Counted from the first letter of the stretch, positions 11,830-24,022 are shown. The stretch is 64,000 bases of DNA from Whalleya microplaca (GCA_022497155.1 MU385736.1:540254-604253); one strand, 5' to 3'. Numbers and translations are program-made. The notes: generated from the sequence alone by a model not told the origin.

Positions 11830-13815
11830 TATAGTATTTAAAAAACAGCTTATTTTGTGGCTTTATAAATAAGGTTAGCCTTCCGGGCTAATTAAATAAA
11901 TAAAATATTTTATAATAAATCGGATAGTATCGGTCCGGCTAAAAAATATAAAACTTTTTATAGCCTCCCTAACTTATAGCGTTTTTTAAGGTTTCCCGGT
12001 TTTATTAATATTATTTATATTATATATTAAACCGTTATTTAACCGGTAAAATAGGAATATTTATTTCGGCTATACTAACGACATAATTATATTATAAACC
12101 GGCGATATTACGGCAAAAACTATAAAACTTTTATTAGCAGATATTTAAAATACCTTTAACTAAAAACGAAATAATATATTTACTTTCGATCCGGCTAAAT
12201 ATAAGCTTATTTATTTTAATAAAACCGGGGGCTTTTATATAAAATAAATTTAAGCCGGGGATTTTAAAGTAAACCTAGCGCTAGAAAAAATAGCGATTTA
12301 ATAGCTGGGCGTTTTTTTTAATTTTAAGCTCTCTTTTCGGAAGCACGCGAAAAATTAGGGAGCGAAAGCGCTAAAAGTTATATAGCACTTCCGCAACTTA
12401 AATAAGGTATATAAAAAAAGCTTACCGGCTATAATTATAAAGGCAGCTGCGGCTTACGTACTGCCGATAGCGACTTTTATAACTAAGGTATAATAGCCTA
12501 ACTTAATAAAACCGAATGTTATTACGGGAAATAAGGTAGTTTTTATTAAAACTATATATTACCGCTTTATTATAAATAAAACTATTCGAATAGTTATTAA
12601 AGCGGTACTATCGGTATAGCGTATTATTAATAACGTTTTATTATATAAGGACGTAAATATATTACCGGCTAAAATATTATTCGAATAAATATAGTTCCGA
12701 GTATCGATATAGCTCCGGATAATCGACCTTTTATACCTTTTAATCCGATAGCTAAATAATTCCTCTCGAAAGAAAAAAAGTCGCCTAATTACCCGGCTTC
12801 CTTTAGTAAAACTGTCCCGGCTATAATATATAGCGGAACTTATATTACCGGGCTTTAAGCTTAAACTTTTAATCCGATAATAAAAAACCCGGCAGCCCCC
12901 GGTTATCTCGGGAAAAAAACAAAGCCGGAATATATATTACGCTTAATTCAATATTATTTCCCCGGAATATATTATTATATATTCGGACGGGTTAAAAGAT
13001 AAAAAAATAAGTTAAAGCTAAATAGCTTTTTCGTAAGCCCGTATAATCGGCAAAATATATAATATAATATAATAAGCGAAAGTTTTTAACGTAAAAGTAA
13101 AGGCGGCGCGGGAAATAACGCGTTAGGCTTTAATTAAGCCTTCCGGTATATTTTATTTTTATTTAAATAATTCCGCGATTTTATTAAGCTTTTTAAAGTA
13201 CCCGCCGAACGGGATTTAAATAGTAGTAATAAATTTTTAAAACTTAATAGTATAATTTTAAAAATAATCGGTATAATAGTTACTGGGTTATATAAGTATA
13301 CCCGGGAACGAAAATATAAATATAAAAGCGAAAAAAAGTGTAAAATTTACTTTAAAAAAGCTTGATATAGCGCCGATTAAGTTTCCCACTTTAATTTATT
13401 TAAAAAAAATTAATAAAAAGTAACGTAAAAAATTAAGGGAAAGTTAATAAATTACTAACGTATCCGAGAAATATCGACTATAAGGTTTATTAGTAATAAG
13501 CATTTTAAAAAAACTATAATTAGTATAACTTATTTTATACCGATTTTTAGTAAAACGATCTAGTTATAGGGACTTTATAAGATATTACAAATAATTCGGA
13601 TACCTAAAGCGAGATAAGCCGTGCTAATATAGCGAGGAAAAAAGCTTTAGGCACTTTATTAAATGTAAGAAAATAAAAAGGAAACTATTAAAAATAGCGC
13701 CGCCTAGGGGGATTTTAAAGCATTTTTTAGGCTTTTCGGGCTTTAGAGACTTTAAATTATTTATACGGGACGTTAGACTTTATGCGGACTATTTAAACGT
13801 ATAAGCCGATATATT
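11830..13815 (+). mobile_element. Tad-like LINE relic (RT and RNase H)
   Basis: Plus-strand reading with stops. The RT active-site box appears at about 12,065-12,095 as FGYTNDIIIL (F/YADD equivalent), followed by FDPAKYKLIYFNKTG near 12,187-12,230. An RNase H start appears at about 12,975 (IYSDGLKDKK) and its late motif at about 13,282-13,340 (YISIPGNENINIKAKKS, equivalent to GHxGIPGNExADxxAK). A C-terminal tail FSGFRDFKLFIRDVRLYADY ends near 13,810. RT followed by RNase H is the arrangement of Tad1-clade LINEs. ORF1 and the endonuclease were not recognised, so it may be 5'-truncated. Confidence 0.7.
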
Positions 13816-14090
13816 ATTTTATACCTAATTTCGGCTACGTTTTAAATAAAAAAAAGGGGCTGCGTAAATTTTCCTATTAAATAGCGGCCGCCTCGCGGTT
13901 ATATAAATTATAAAAAATATATATCTATAACTTTTTTTATATTAGGCGATAAGCTGGCTCTGTAGCAATACTCCAGCCGTCCCTATACGTTATATAGCGT
14001 CGACGGAAGACGTCTCTTTTATCGGTAGATAGGGTAGATAGATCTCCGTCCTTACGGACGTAAACAAATTCATTATTATTATTATCCATA
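13816..14090 (+). other. Probable LINE 3' end with (ATT)n tail and composition boundary
   Basis: Sequence from the LINE stop region to an (ATT)5 run at about 14,072-14,086. Simple repeats like this often end non-LTR elements. Immediately after it the base composition changes from TpA-saturated to normal, so this is taken as the edge of the repeat block. Confidence 0.45.
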
Positions 14091-14646
14091 AGTTATGCGG
14101 GGTGAAGTACCGGTAGTCTTGTGGTCAACCCCAGGCAGAACCGCACTCCTTGGTTACGTGGAACTTCCATATCGTGGTCTTACCTAATGCAGAATGATGG
14201 AGTTCTATACGCTAGTATTATCAGCCACCAGTCACAGCAATGTTGTTATCATCTGGCACTAGCGCGCCATGACTCCAAACCCCAACATGTGTCAATCTAT
14301 CATCTATTATCCTTCCTCTACATCACCTGGGTTCTGTTAGACCAATTGATAATGATCTGTCGTGTAACTCCTTATCGTGAGCCGCCATAATATCCGAAAT
14401 GCGGAGGCCGTTATCGGTTGGTGCTGATAGCTGAAGTAAATCAATGTGTCTACTGATAGATATCATCCTCATACTAAACATGTACTAATAATAAGGGGGC
14501 GCCCTACCACTAAACAGAGTTAACTAGATCCTGATAACATCTGTGGACGGTTACTTGCTTTAATTAGCGGTTGATATCAAGTCCTATACGGACGTGTACT
14601 TCATCGGTCGTCCATAGCTCTCTATCCTATACCACCAAGGCCTATT
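14091..14646. other. Intergenic, upstream of the DUF3445 gene
   Basis: Normal-composition sequence with only short spurious open frames. Presumably it holds the promoter and leader of the gene starting at 14,647. I see no recognisable motif. Confidence 0.5.
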
Positions 14647-16241
14647 ATGGCGCGCTCGATTGCCATCTGGCTAGTTTCTGCAATTGTTTTGTCCTTAATC
14701 GGGTTTCTTGCTCTCAAAAAGTCACAGCAGGATGTGGTGCTGAGGAGGCTGCGTATCGGGAGGCGTAATGCGTCGCGGCCAAGCACGCCGCTATTAGAGA
14801 AGCAGGGGGTTTCAAAGCCTCCTGCATCGTCAAAGGCGGATGTCTTTTCAACTTTACCTCCATCTCAGCGAGGTCAACTCAAGAAGATGAAAGAATCAAT
14901 GCCAATTGCTCAACAAAAGGCACTGGGTGAACTCGCGTTTGACACAAACATATTCGCTCGCTCGCTGTTGAAGCTTGATGAGGACTACCGAACGGCCGAT
15001 GACTCCAAATACTGCTACAGTGGATTCTCGGTCCGCGAGCTTAAGGCGCTCGGCGACTTCCCAGACTATTCAGTGCTATCCGAAGTTCCCAAGCCTCAAC
15101 CTTATCTGGAGTTTGATATCAACAAAGCCAAGCCCCGGCCATACCGGCCATTTAGATGGGCATACCATCAAACTATGTGTAAGCCAGCTTCCCTACTCCT
15201 TGTCTGCGAATGTAAGATATTGACGAGTGCAGCCCTCACAAAACTCGAGACGGACTGGTGGATAGAATTGGAGTCGACGTACAAGACCCGTATTGCTCAA
15301 CGGAAAGAGCTCTACGCCAAACACGGCGGATCTGTTCTGGGCTGGCTTCCAGGCTCCGAACTTGCGTGCAAAGAACTTATGGAGATGGTTTTGCAGTTCA
15401 TATGTAACAGATATCCGCAGTATTTCGTGCTATCGGAAGACAAGTCACGACTTGAAAACAAAATCCTCGGCACTGTATCAGTAATTAAGGAGAAGCATCC
15501 GTTGCTTATCCTACTGGACAACGTCCCTGAGGACTTCGGTATCACCGTTCGGGACTCTGAAACTGGTTACTATCATCTACGAGCAGGCATGATTTGTTCA
15601 GCACTCGGCTGGAATGTGGGAACTAAGATTGGCCTCAAGCTTCACGAGATACATACGCCAATTCCCGACTACAAAGAGAAAATGCAGTTTAGTATGGATC
15701 GGTATGGACACCTTCTTTATTAACCTCTGGCTGGGTATACAAATAGCTAACTCGACGTAGCTTCTTCTCCAAGATGCCTGCGAGCAAGCCCATCCAACGG
15801 GGCTCTTGGGGATTGGAGGTGGATCAACCTTTGTACATGCCACCCGGTGATCCGCACGAGGCATACAGGGAATCCCAAGATCCCAATCTAACTAGAGATC
15901 GCCTGCACCTCAGAGTGGACTGGCAGACGCTGCGACGACTTCCGCTCTCTGGCGCAATCGTATTCAATTTCAAGGCCCTATTCACCCCCATTGAAGAGTT
16001 CAGAGACGAGCCATATGTGCCTAGTCTCATCAAGAAGGTCCTAAAAGAGGGTAAGGAGAATTTGATGAAGTATAAGAATACATGGCATACAGAACACGTC
16101 GTTATTCCGGCGCTTGAGGAGTATGAGAAAGAGCAAATTGAAAAAGGTCTTATTGAGAAAGACTGGGAGCCTAAGACACTGGACGATAGCCCATGGTTCC
16201 CTGGATGGCAAGAGAAGTGGCATGCCCAACAAGGATTCTAA
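14647..16241 (+). CDS. Haem-dependent oxidative N-demethylase-like protein (DUF3445), membrane-anchored
   Basis: Two exons, 14647-15701 and 15761-16241, with a 59-nt intron (GTATGG...ACGTAG). The join gives SMDRFFSKMPASKPIQRGSWG, a block typical of the fungal DUF3445 family; product 511 aa. Residues 5-23 form one hydrophobic segment, so the enzyme is probably tethered to a membrane. The C-terminal half carries the family's LHLRVDWQTLRRLPLSGAIVF block. The characterised bacterial relative is the haem-containing subunit of dimethylamine/secondary amine oxidative demethylase; fungal members are mostly uncharacterised, so substrate is unknown. The gene converges with the saccharopine-like gene (185 bp between stops). 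Without splicing the first exon would stop at 15,723 and lose the conserved end. Function is family-level. Confidence 0.85.
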
Positions 16242-16426
16242 TGGGGAGAAGAAAAAACTTCACTGGTATGGCAGACGCCATCTGCCAATAATAAAAAATG
16301 TAATGGATAGTAAATATCTTTGATCAAAATTCAAGGACTGAATAATATGGAATGGGATAAGACAGCATGATACCCAACCTATGTACATCGCTTATGTCTG
16401 ATAGGAACGCAATTACCAAACTGTCA

Positions 16427-17668
16427 TCATTTTCTAATCTCCTCAATCCGCAGATCGACCCCATAACATCTCAGTCTCTCTACGAATGGCAGGCCGAGTG
16501 TAGACGGTGTTAGAAGTCCCCCTTTCCCCTTCCCCTGGCGAGCCAACTCAAGCAGAGTACCCGCGGCTTCAACCGCCAGTATGGCACTAATATCCGTCAA
16601 GGCACCATCATACGCAAACTGCGCTACGGCAACAGGCTCAGACCGCCCTTTAGCGAAACCCACCGCCTTATATTCCGCACGCTCCGTCTTCCGACTCTCC
16701 TCGCGATCAGGCCCCGTTCCCGGCTGCCACATCTTGGCGCGAACCAAAGCGCGAAACCAGGGGATCGCTAGGAGCAAGATCCCTAACTTTGTCACGACGT
16801 GAATCATCACTGCCCTAAGCCACCCCGTCGCGGGGATGTACTCGCGGAAGACGAAGTCCTCCCCGTAGACCTCTGGCTGCAGACCCGCCGACCGCTGCAC
16901 GACGGCCTGGTCCGCCGCCGCCATGAACGACGTCCCGAGGTGTCCCAGGATCGCATCGTGCCGGTACCCGAGCAACCGACTAAGCAACGGAGCCCGGCGG
17001 GTACTGGCACCCGCCACCCGCCGCTGCGCAGACATGACCCATGGGTCCGGAGCCCAGAACCAGCCGATGCCGTAGCGCTCCGCGACGCCCAGCACGGTCT
17101 CAGAGGACCCGCCCTGCATGCCGAGCATGGTGAGCTTACCGGAGGCGACGACGTCGGACACACGCGCGCCACCATCACCGCTACCGCTACGTGAGGCGAG
17201 GAGCCAGGCGATCAGGTCCGACGGCGCGCTTGAGATCGAGGCCGAGGGGATGATGACGGCGCCGGACTCCCGCGCCACGGCGTCGTACCGCCGCACCATG
17301 TCAGCAACCCACAGCGTCTCGGTGGTCAAGTCAACGTAGTGTGTGCCAGCGCGCGCGCACGCCTCGACCACCGGCGTCGCGTACCGGTGGTACGGCCCGA
17401 TGCCGTTGATGAAGACGGCGGTGCGGCGGGCCAGGGGCTCCAGGACATCGAGGTCCAGGGAGGCGAGAACGGTGATGTGCGGGGCCGCGCGATCGGGGTC
17501 TAGGGTCTTGAGGTGCGCTGCGAGTGCTTCCAGCTTGGGCTGCGAGCGTCCGGCTATCGTCCATTGGAGCGTCGTGGGATAGTGGCGCACGATGTGCTCG
17601 CAGCACATGACGGCGGTCCAGCCGTTTGCACCGAGGATGGCGATGTCGAAATCACGGTTGATCCCCAT
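16427..17668 (-). CDS. Saccharopine dehydrogenase-like oxidoreductase
   Basis: Uninterrupted 413-aa frame. The N-terminus DIAILGANGWTA (residues 8-19) is the nucleotide-binding loop of the saccharopine dehydrogenase NADP-binding fold; GIGPYHRYATPVVEACARAG near 90-110 and HYVDLTTE further on are the usual blocks of the fungal 'saccharopine dehydrogenase-like / trans-acting enoyl reductase' group. A hydrophobic helix (VVTKLGILLLAIPWFRALV) near residues 285-305 is also a hallmark of this group, and suggests membrane association. It is not the true lysine-pathway enzyme: length and C-terminal half differ. Human SCCPDH is a distant relative of unknown reaction. The gene is noticeably GC-rich, which creates long antisense open frames. 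No intron is needed. Substrate unknown. Confidence 0.85.
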   Translation of the reverse strand: MGINRDFDIAILGANGWTAVMCCEHIVRHYPTTLQWTIAGRSQPKLEALAAHLKTLDPDRAAPHITVLASLDLDVLEPLARRTAVFINGIGPYHRYATPVVEACARAGTHYVDLTTETLWVADMVRRYDAVARESGAVIIPSASISSAPSDLIAWLLASRSGSGDGGARVSDVVASGKLTMLGMQGGSSETVLGVAERYGIGWFWAPDPWVMSAQRRVAGASTRRAPLLSRLLGYRHDAILGHLGTSFMAAADQAVVQRSAGLQPEVYGEDFVFREYIPATGWLRAVMIHVVTKLGILLLAIPWFRALVRAKMWQPGTGPDREESRKTERAEYKAVGFAKGRSEPVAVAQFAYDGALTDISAILAVEAAGTLLELARQGKGKGGLLTPSTLGLPFVERLRCYGVDLRIEEIRK

Positions 17669-18771
17669 TCTAGTAGTTTTGAGTGATCAACTGAAGTGTG
17701 ATCCCATACTGCCGCGACCTTACGACGGACTAAAGACATCATATATACACACATACATAAATACAAAAATTTGTACATCTGTATCTTTTCATGTACCTAT
17801 TTCTATCGTTGATGAGTAAGATTGCCTTGAATTATAAAGCAGAGTGGGCCCACACTGAGGTGACTCATATATCAACTCTTTAGGTTGCATTTATAAGCCG
17901 TGCCCATGTTCTCAGTGAAATGGCCTCATATTGTCTCTGAAAAGATAAAGGACGAGATAGGCTATCAATTAAATCAGCGGAGCGGAGCTGCCTTCGTCTT
18001 TGTTACAAGTGCTCTCGAAATAGCTGCTATTCCCTCCTGTAATCTCGCAGAGCGAGTGCTCGAGACTTAACCGGCCGTAGACATGTACTAGAAGTTACAA
18101 GGGGCTAACATCTTGAGTATATACATCGTCGGGGGTCTACCGGTCTTGTCGCGGAACCTGTTGGTTTCCTCTTTGACTGTGACGTTTACTTATTATTGCG
18201 ATTCTTATGAGCATCCCTGTCACTTAAACGCTTCAATACAGTGCCTTGTACGTAAGTAATCCCGATATTGCCCTTTCCTGATAGAGCGGCTTGACATCGT
18301 CTTGGATATTGTTGCCTGGAATAAACAGAATCATTCTTCTTGACTCTAACCATAGGACACTCATAATAAGAACGTCACTCCTTCTGGATCAGGCAAGTAA
18401 AGCGATTCAGCTATCCGGTCTTACATATCGTGTAGCCCTGGTGAGGTATACCTGTACTTAATATTGCACACTTGTAAGTAGCAACCCGCGTCAATCACGA
18501 GAACATGTACTCGTCACTGTTCAACTAGGTAGTATATTTAACGATGACTTTTACGGGGTATCCGTCCGGGACCCCTGTCTTGAATATGTACAGTAGAAAT
18601 CCAAGTTCATTTCCATGCGTGGACATACCGCATAAGATGTGTTGAAGCACCGACTAGTTTAATCCATCACTATCGTCATGACCAGTTGAGAAATATCCGG
18701 CGTGCCCAGCTTAGGTGTAACCTTCAACGTCACGAGACATTAAGGCAACATTGAGAAGCCAATATCGGCTC
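17669..18771. other. Intergenic between two minus-strand genes
   Basis: About 1.1 kb holding the promoter side of the saccharopine-like gene and the 3' side of the ETF-QO gene. No conserved frame or RNA gene recognised. Confidence 0.5.
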
Positions 18772-20845
18772 TCAAGTCATGTAGTATTTCGGCCCTTCGC
18801 CACCTTGAGGTACGGCCCAATTGATATCCTGGTGAGGAGCCTTGATATCGCATGTCTTGCAGTGAATGCAGCTGATCACTGCAGTTAGCATTTGTAATCA
18901 ACCAAGTGGAGAAGCGGCAGTTTGGACTACCAGGATGCTCGATTACTTACTTTTGGGAGTTAATCTGGAATCTCACGCCAAGAGGCTTCGATTCATCTTC
19001 AACATACTCGTACACACCGGCAGGACAGAACCGATTCTCCAGGCCCTTGTAAGCAGGCCATGTTTGGAGGGCGTGGGCATCCCAATCTTTGACTTGAAGG
19101 TGGACGGGCTGGTCTTCCTCGTGATTGGTTCCCGTCCGAGAAACACTAGTCATAATATCAAACGTAATTTTTCCATCTGGCTTCGGATACTCAATCTTCG
19201 GTGATGCGTCAGCGCGCTTCGTGGATTCGTGGTCTGTCTGCTTGTGCTTCAAGGTCCAAGGAACGCGTCCTTTCAAGACATATGCCTCTAAACCAGAGTA
19301 CATGATACCGCCATAAAGACCCAAGGGAGTATGGAATGAGGGTCGCATGTTTCGAACCTCTCTCAATTCCTTCCAGATCTTAGATTTTCGGAGGGTATCT
19401 TCGTAGTCATACAGGAAAACTGTTCCTTCATCTCCCGCTGACAGGGCAGTCCAAGCAGCTTCCGCAGCGAGCATACCCGACTTCATGGCATTATGTGTGC
19501 CTTTGACTTTCGGGACATTGACAAACCCAGCAGAGTCGCCAATCAATGCGCCGCCTGGAAAGGCAACCTTAGGTATTGATTGGAAGCCACCCTCGTTGAG
19601 CACTCTCGCGCCATAGGAGATGCATTTGCCGCCTTCTAGTACAGATCTGTACAACGGATGCTGTTTCATCTTCTGGAACTCGCCATATGGAGATAGCCAT
19701 GGGTTTGGATAATCCAAGGCTACTACTAGTCCGATGCTAACGAGGTTGTCTCCGAAATGATATAGCCACGCACCGCCATATGTATCCGCAGGCAACGGAT
19801 AGCCCATAGAATGAACAACTTCACCCTTCTTGAACTTTTCCGGCTGGATTTCCCAAACCTCCTTTACTCCAAGAGCATAAGTCTGGTGTTGGCTATCCCT
19901 TCTCAGGTCGAATTTCTTGGCCACCTGCTTTGTCAAACTCCCATGACAGCCTTCACCAAACAAGGTTACTCTAGCGTGAAATTCCATGCCTCTTTCAAAG
20001 CTGTCCTTCGGTTTTCCATCTCGACCTATACCTAAATCGTTGGTCGCAACACCTAAAACTGCCCCGTCGGGTTTGTAGAGCACTTCGGATGCAGCAAAGC
20101 CGGGGTAGACCTCAACGCCAATCTCTTCTGCGCGTTCTCCGAGCCATTTTGTAAATTGATTGAGACTGACGATATAATTACCGTGATTGTTCATCTGAGG
20201 TGGGGTCGGTATGGGTATCGCCATAGTCTTGGTCAAGAATCGCATCGTGTCTCCCCCGGCAGGAGTCGCATATTCGAATCGGTTTTCATTCGCTTCGTCA
20301 AGCCAGTTGGGAAATAGCTCCTGGACTGCAGAGGGTTCTATGACTGCCCCAGACAAGATATGCGCACCGATTTCGCCGGCTTTCTCCAGCAGTAGAACCC
20401 GAAAATCTTCGTTCCCATTTTCGGTAGCTAGCTGCTTCAAACGTATCGCGGCGCTCAAACCAGCAGGACCTATACAAGCGGTGTGTAAGCTTCAGCACAA
20501 CACAATGACGGGCGCATCAGCCTAAGTCCGAGCTAAGAAAAAGTTCTCACCTCCTCCAACAATACAAACATCCACCTCGTCGCTCTCACGGTCAACAGAT
20601 TGGGGATCGAAGCTTTCCTCAACGCTCGCAAGGTACTTCGGACGCGTGCTGCTAAATGCACGAACCGGGGGGCGGGCAATTGTAGCGACAGGTGTCGCAG
20701 TGCACCTTGTCCGAGGTCGAATTACCGAGGAATAACATGCTTTACATACTCTCCTAGAAATCGTTGGCCAAGCTGGCAATACACTACGTCGTGAAAGAGT
20801 CTGGAGAGGCGCCGAGGCCGACAAGGTAAAGCCTCGTTCCAGCAT
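18772..20845 (-). CDS. etfdh: Electron transfer flavoprotein-ubiquinone oxidoreductase, mitochondrial
   Basis: Three exons on the minus strand: 20845-20551, 20469-18951, 18871-18772; introns of 81 and 79 nt. Product 637 aa (human ETF-QO 617). It passes electrons from reduced ETF to ubiquinone in the inner mitochondrial membrane, linking fatty-acid, amino-acid and dimethylglycine/sarcosine dehydrogenation to respiration. The Arg/Ser-rich N-terminus (first ~70 residues, ending RAFSST) fits a mitochondrial presequence. FAD loop: [17 protein letters not shown], rebuilt across intron 1. The 4Fe-4S cluster cysteines are FCPAGVYEY plus [11 protein letters not shown]; the latter is only recovered by splicing intron 2, as the unspliced frame stops at 18,947 just before it. 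C-terminus [15 protein letters not shown] is canonical. Confidence 0.96.
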
Positions 20846-22968
20846 CTTGCTATGTTGGCTGTCGCAACGGATCTAGGATGGCGATACCAGCAAGATGCAA
20901 ATAGCTACTTCATTAAGCACTCGTCACCGTATTCTAAGCGCCATAGGTGAGACGAGACAATTGCCGTTTGCTGCTGTAGACTCAAGGCGACGTGCTTGAC
21001 GTGCAATGGCAAATTGAGTCGTGAGAGTTTCTCCTTCGCCCACCAAATCGAAGGTGATGACATCAAATTCCTGGCCCGTTCAGCCCGTTGTGCTCAGCTT
21101 GTGAAAATTGTCCGAGGTATCTTCGCGAGTCATTGGACAGCGCTAAAACCCGCCGCAAGCCGCTGCTCAACCGAGACCCGAAAGCTGTGAACAGCCAATC
21201 ATCTTCTTGCAATTAGGAAGCTTTCAATCCGTATCCGGCGCCTGAGTTTGTAACTGGACAGACTGGAGCTGTCACTAGTCAGCTGCCTATCGGCTATAGG
21301 TAATCGACCCTACTCCGTAACCTGAGGTTCTTTTAACCTCAACTACAATCAATGCATCACATCCACACACGTTTTCCTACCTGACAACTGATTATCGTCG
21401 ACTTGACTTTCGCATGGCGCTAATACTTGCAACCTGGAAAAAGCTGCACTGAGAGATCCTCATCTCGCTTTAAAGATCGCTTTTACAACCACGGAACCGG
21501 CAGTCATAGCGCAAACAGCTCATCGAAGCGATCATTTCATGCTAACAGCAGTACTAAGATTTTCCTTGGCTATGATCTCCTGGGTGCACGCAAGCAATAT
21601 ATGCATACATGATCTGAGTAAAAATGATACTCTATGACGGTTACACTTACCGCTACTCTTCTGTCTATAAGCAGGTATCGATATCTTGGTTGTGAGCAGT
21701 ATCGATGTCAACGCCCGATGGCTGTGATGATTTCTCACGATGCGTACTCCGTAGACTTTAGAGCTTCATAGTATCGGCCACCTTGCCAACACAATCATCG
21801 TCAGCCGGCAAGGTCCTTCATGTAAAGCAGTAGTTCAAGTGCGCTTGGAGCCTCTGATACATTCCGTATCTAAGGAGCACGCTGATCGTGAACACAGCCT
21901 CGTTTATCTCCATGCCTAGGCTCTTGTCTCCGTCAGGCCCGAGGCCTTCGACACAGATAGCACAGCCGCAGAAATTTCCTAATCGGGTAATGACAATCCC
22001 CGGCAGCACTTGGAGGCTCCTGGCTGCTACCGGAAACTATGTTTCCCTAAATGATGCCATATCAGTCCCTCGTATGACACCGAGTGGTGTAACGCTTCTA
22101 ATTATGTATTATCACCAAGTCTTCTTTGCACCATTGTACGTGGTGGTCATTTTATTATGTCGTTTGTGCTGGTGCGCGCGGGTCGGCATGTCTGAACCGC
22201 GTTTGATCTACGCCTTCAAGACGTTTGAGCCTCCTCTTCCAGAATCTTGAAAAGGTAGAGATGTTCCCCCCACAAATTCTTGGCATCTCATTCTACTCTT
22301 GTGATCCCCAAGGATCTCCTGGATGCTCCCCAGCGACATCTCGAATCGAAACCAGCGCTCTCCCGAACGTACGTGGTATGATCTGCTAAAATGGAGATCT
22401 TATCATACTTCGCACTTGTTTTGAGGACCACGGGAAAGTCCAGCTGTGTTTGAACATTGGTGGGTCTATAGCATCTTCGACCATTGAGAACAGCGCCGCT
22501 ATGTCTCCTTCCCCATGGTTCTTGGCCTTTCATTTTGGTAATGGGGAGTGATAGTAGTAACAGCATATTCTCAGAGTTGTCTAGTGCCGTAACCTCGTCA
22601 GGGTCGCCATGGTACTCTGACTCGGTGCAAAACCCTGCAGTATACGATTGTCGATATGGCACCCAAATTCGTCCCAAGTTCGATGTCTCCAACTTAAGCA
22701 TAAATGCTGCTCTTCCCGTATCATTCTTCGTAACCTTTCTTCTGATTCTTCACACATCCACATTAGACCTATCCGTCAAGCTTTCCTTTGGTTGCTTCTT
22801 ATTCGAAAGAGGTAAGTTGATACGAATTACTCCTCATCCATTCGATATCGTAGCTAACATGTTCTGAAGCTGTGCTCACTACCTTCTTTGTGTTATTCAA
22901 CAACCTTCATTTCTACTCCACTCCTTCTTTTACCTTGCCAAGTGCTATTGTTCATTCACTCCTTCAAT
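20846..22968. other. Divergent intergenic region, ETF-QO / secreted protein
   Basis: About 2.1 kb between divergently transcribed genes. Overlapping open frames on both strands at about 21,888-22,250 and 22,288-22,867 show no domain, no coding-like composition and no family I know. The segment just before 22,969 is pyrimidine-rich (CTTCTTTTACC...), as is common for fungal promoters and leaders. Confidence 0.5.
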
Positions 22969-24022
22969 ATGAAGAACGTCGGAACTATCTTGATGGTCTT
23001 GGCCGCTGGCGCCTCCTTTGGCGCTGCCTTACCCACCAACCAGGGCGCTGAGATGGGAGTCCAGGCTCGGACTTCTCACGACTTCGGTATGTGTGCCTAA
23101 CCATCATGATTGTGCATAGATACTGACTGTGGATTCGCAGCCCTGCGCGTCCGCTTCCCCAAGAAGAATAAGGGTGAGGCCGCGGCCGCTGCTAATGAGA
23201 CTGCTGCTGCCGTTAATGTGAGCTTCTCGGTTCCATCAAAATGTGCCTACCACTAATATTGCGATCAAGGTTAACGCTGCTGCCAACGGAACTGCTAACG
23301 CAGCAGGTGATGCACAAGCTGAAGAAGAAGCTGCCGCTGAAGAGGACGCTGCCGCCCAGGAGGAACAGGACGCTGCTGCTGACCAAGGAGACGCCGCCGC
23401 CGGAAACGACGCTGCTAACCAGGATGCCCAAGACGCCGCCGCCGACCAGACCGAATCTGCTGACGCTACTAGCCAAAGTGCCGCCGCCGACCAAACCGGA
23501 GCTGCTGACGCTGCTGCCTCAAGTGCTGCCGCCGCCGCCGCCAACCAGGCCGGTGATGCCGCTAACCAGGGTAACGCTGCTGCCGACGCTGCTGCTCAAC
23601 AAGATCAACAAGGCCAAGGTGCGCTTTCCGGTTTGCTCGGCAACCTACTAGGAGGCGGCAACAACAACAATGCTAACGCGGGATCAGGTGCGGACGCTGC
23701 CGCTGCCGGAGATGCTCAACAGAGTGGCGGTGCCCTTAGCGGACTTCTCGGTGGACTCCTCGGTGGTGGTGCCGGTGCCGATGCCGGAGCCGGTGTCGAC
23801 GCTGGATTGAACCTCGATGTTGGCGCGGGTGCTGATGTTGGTGCCGGCGCTCAGGCTGGTGCTGGTGATGCCGCTGGTGCCGCCCAGGGCGCCGGTGCTT
23901 CTCAGGGCGCCGCCGGTGGTGCTTCCCAGGCCCAGGGCGGTCTTCTCGACGGCCTCCTCGGTGGTCTGCTGTCCAAGAAGTCGACCAACGAGCCCGTCCG
24001 CCGGATTGCCCGCGCTTTCTAA
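22969..24022 (+). CDS. Secreted alanine/glycine-rich low-complexity protein
   Basis: Three exons: 22969-23086, 23141-23217, 23270-24022 (introns 54 and 52 nt, GT-AG); 315 aa. The first ~20 residues (MKNVGTILMVLAAGASFGAA) are a signal peptide. After a short RVRFPKKNKG basic patch comes a long Ala/Asp/Glu/Gln-rich tract (about 50-180). Three glycine-leucine segments follow, ALSGLLGNLLGGG (about 182-194), ALSGLLGGLLGGG (about 219-231) and GLLDGLLGGLLSKK (about 288-301), separated by Ala/Gly/Asp repeats. The C-terminus is basic (PVRRIARAF). No cysteine occurs in the mature part apart from none visible, so it is not a hydrophobin or Cys-rich effector. Fungal cell-wall or surface-active function is possible; I do not recognise a named family. 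Confidence 0.82.

Noticed and set aside
22288..22867. Overlapping frames on both strands upstream of the secreted protein
   Set aside because: No domain, no codon pattern, overlapping in opposite directions; fits promoter sequence better.
23213..23544. Minus-strand Ala/Ser/Val-rich frames opposite the secreted protein gene
   Set aside because: Repetitive GCN codons read as Ala/Ser/Gly on the other strand too. The plus strand has a signal peptide and proper splice sites.
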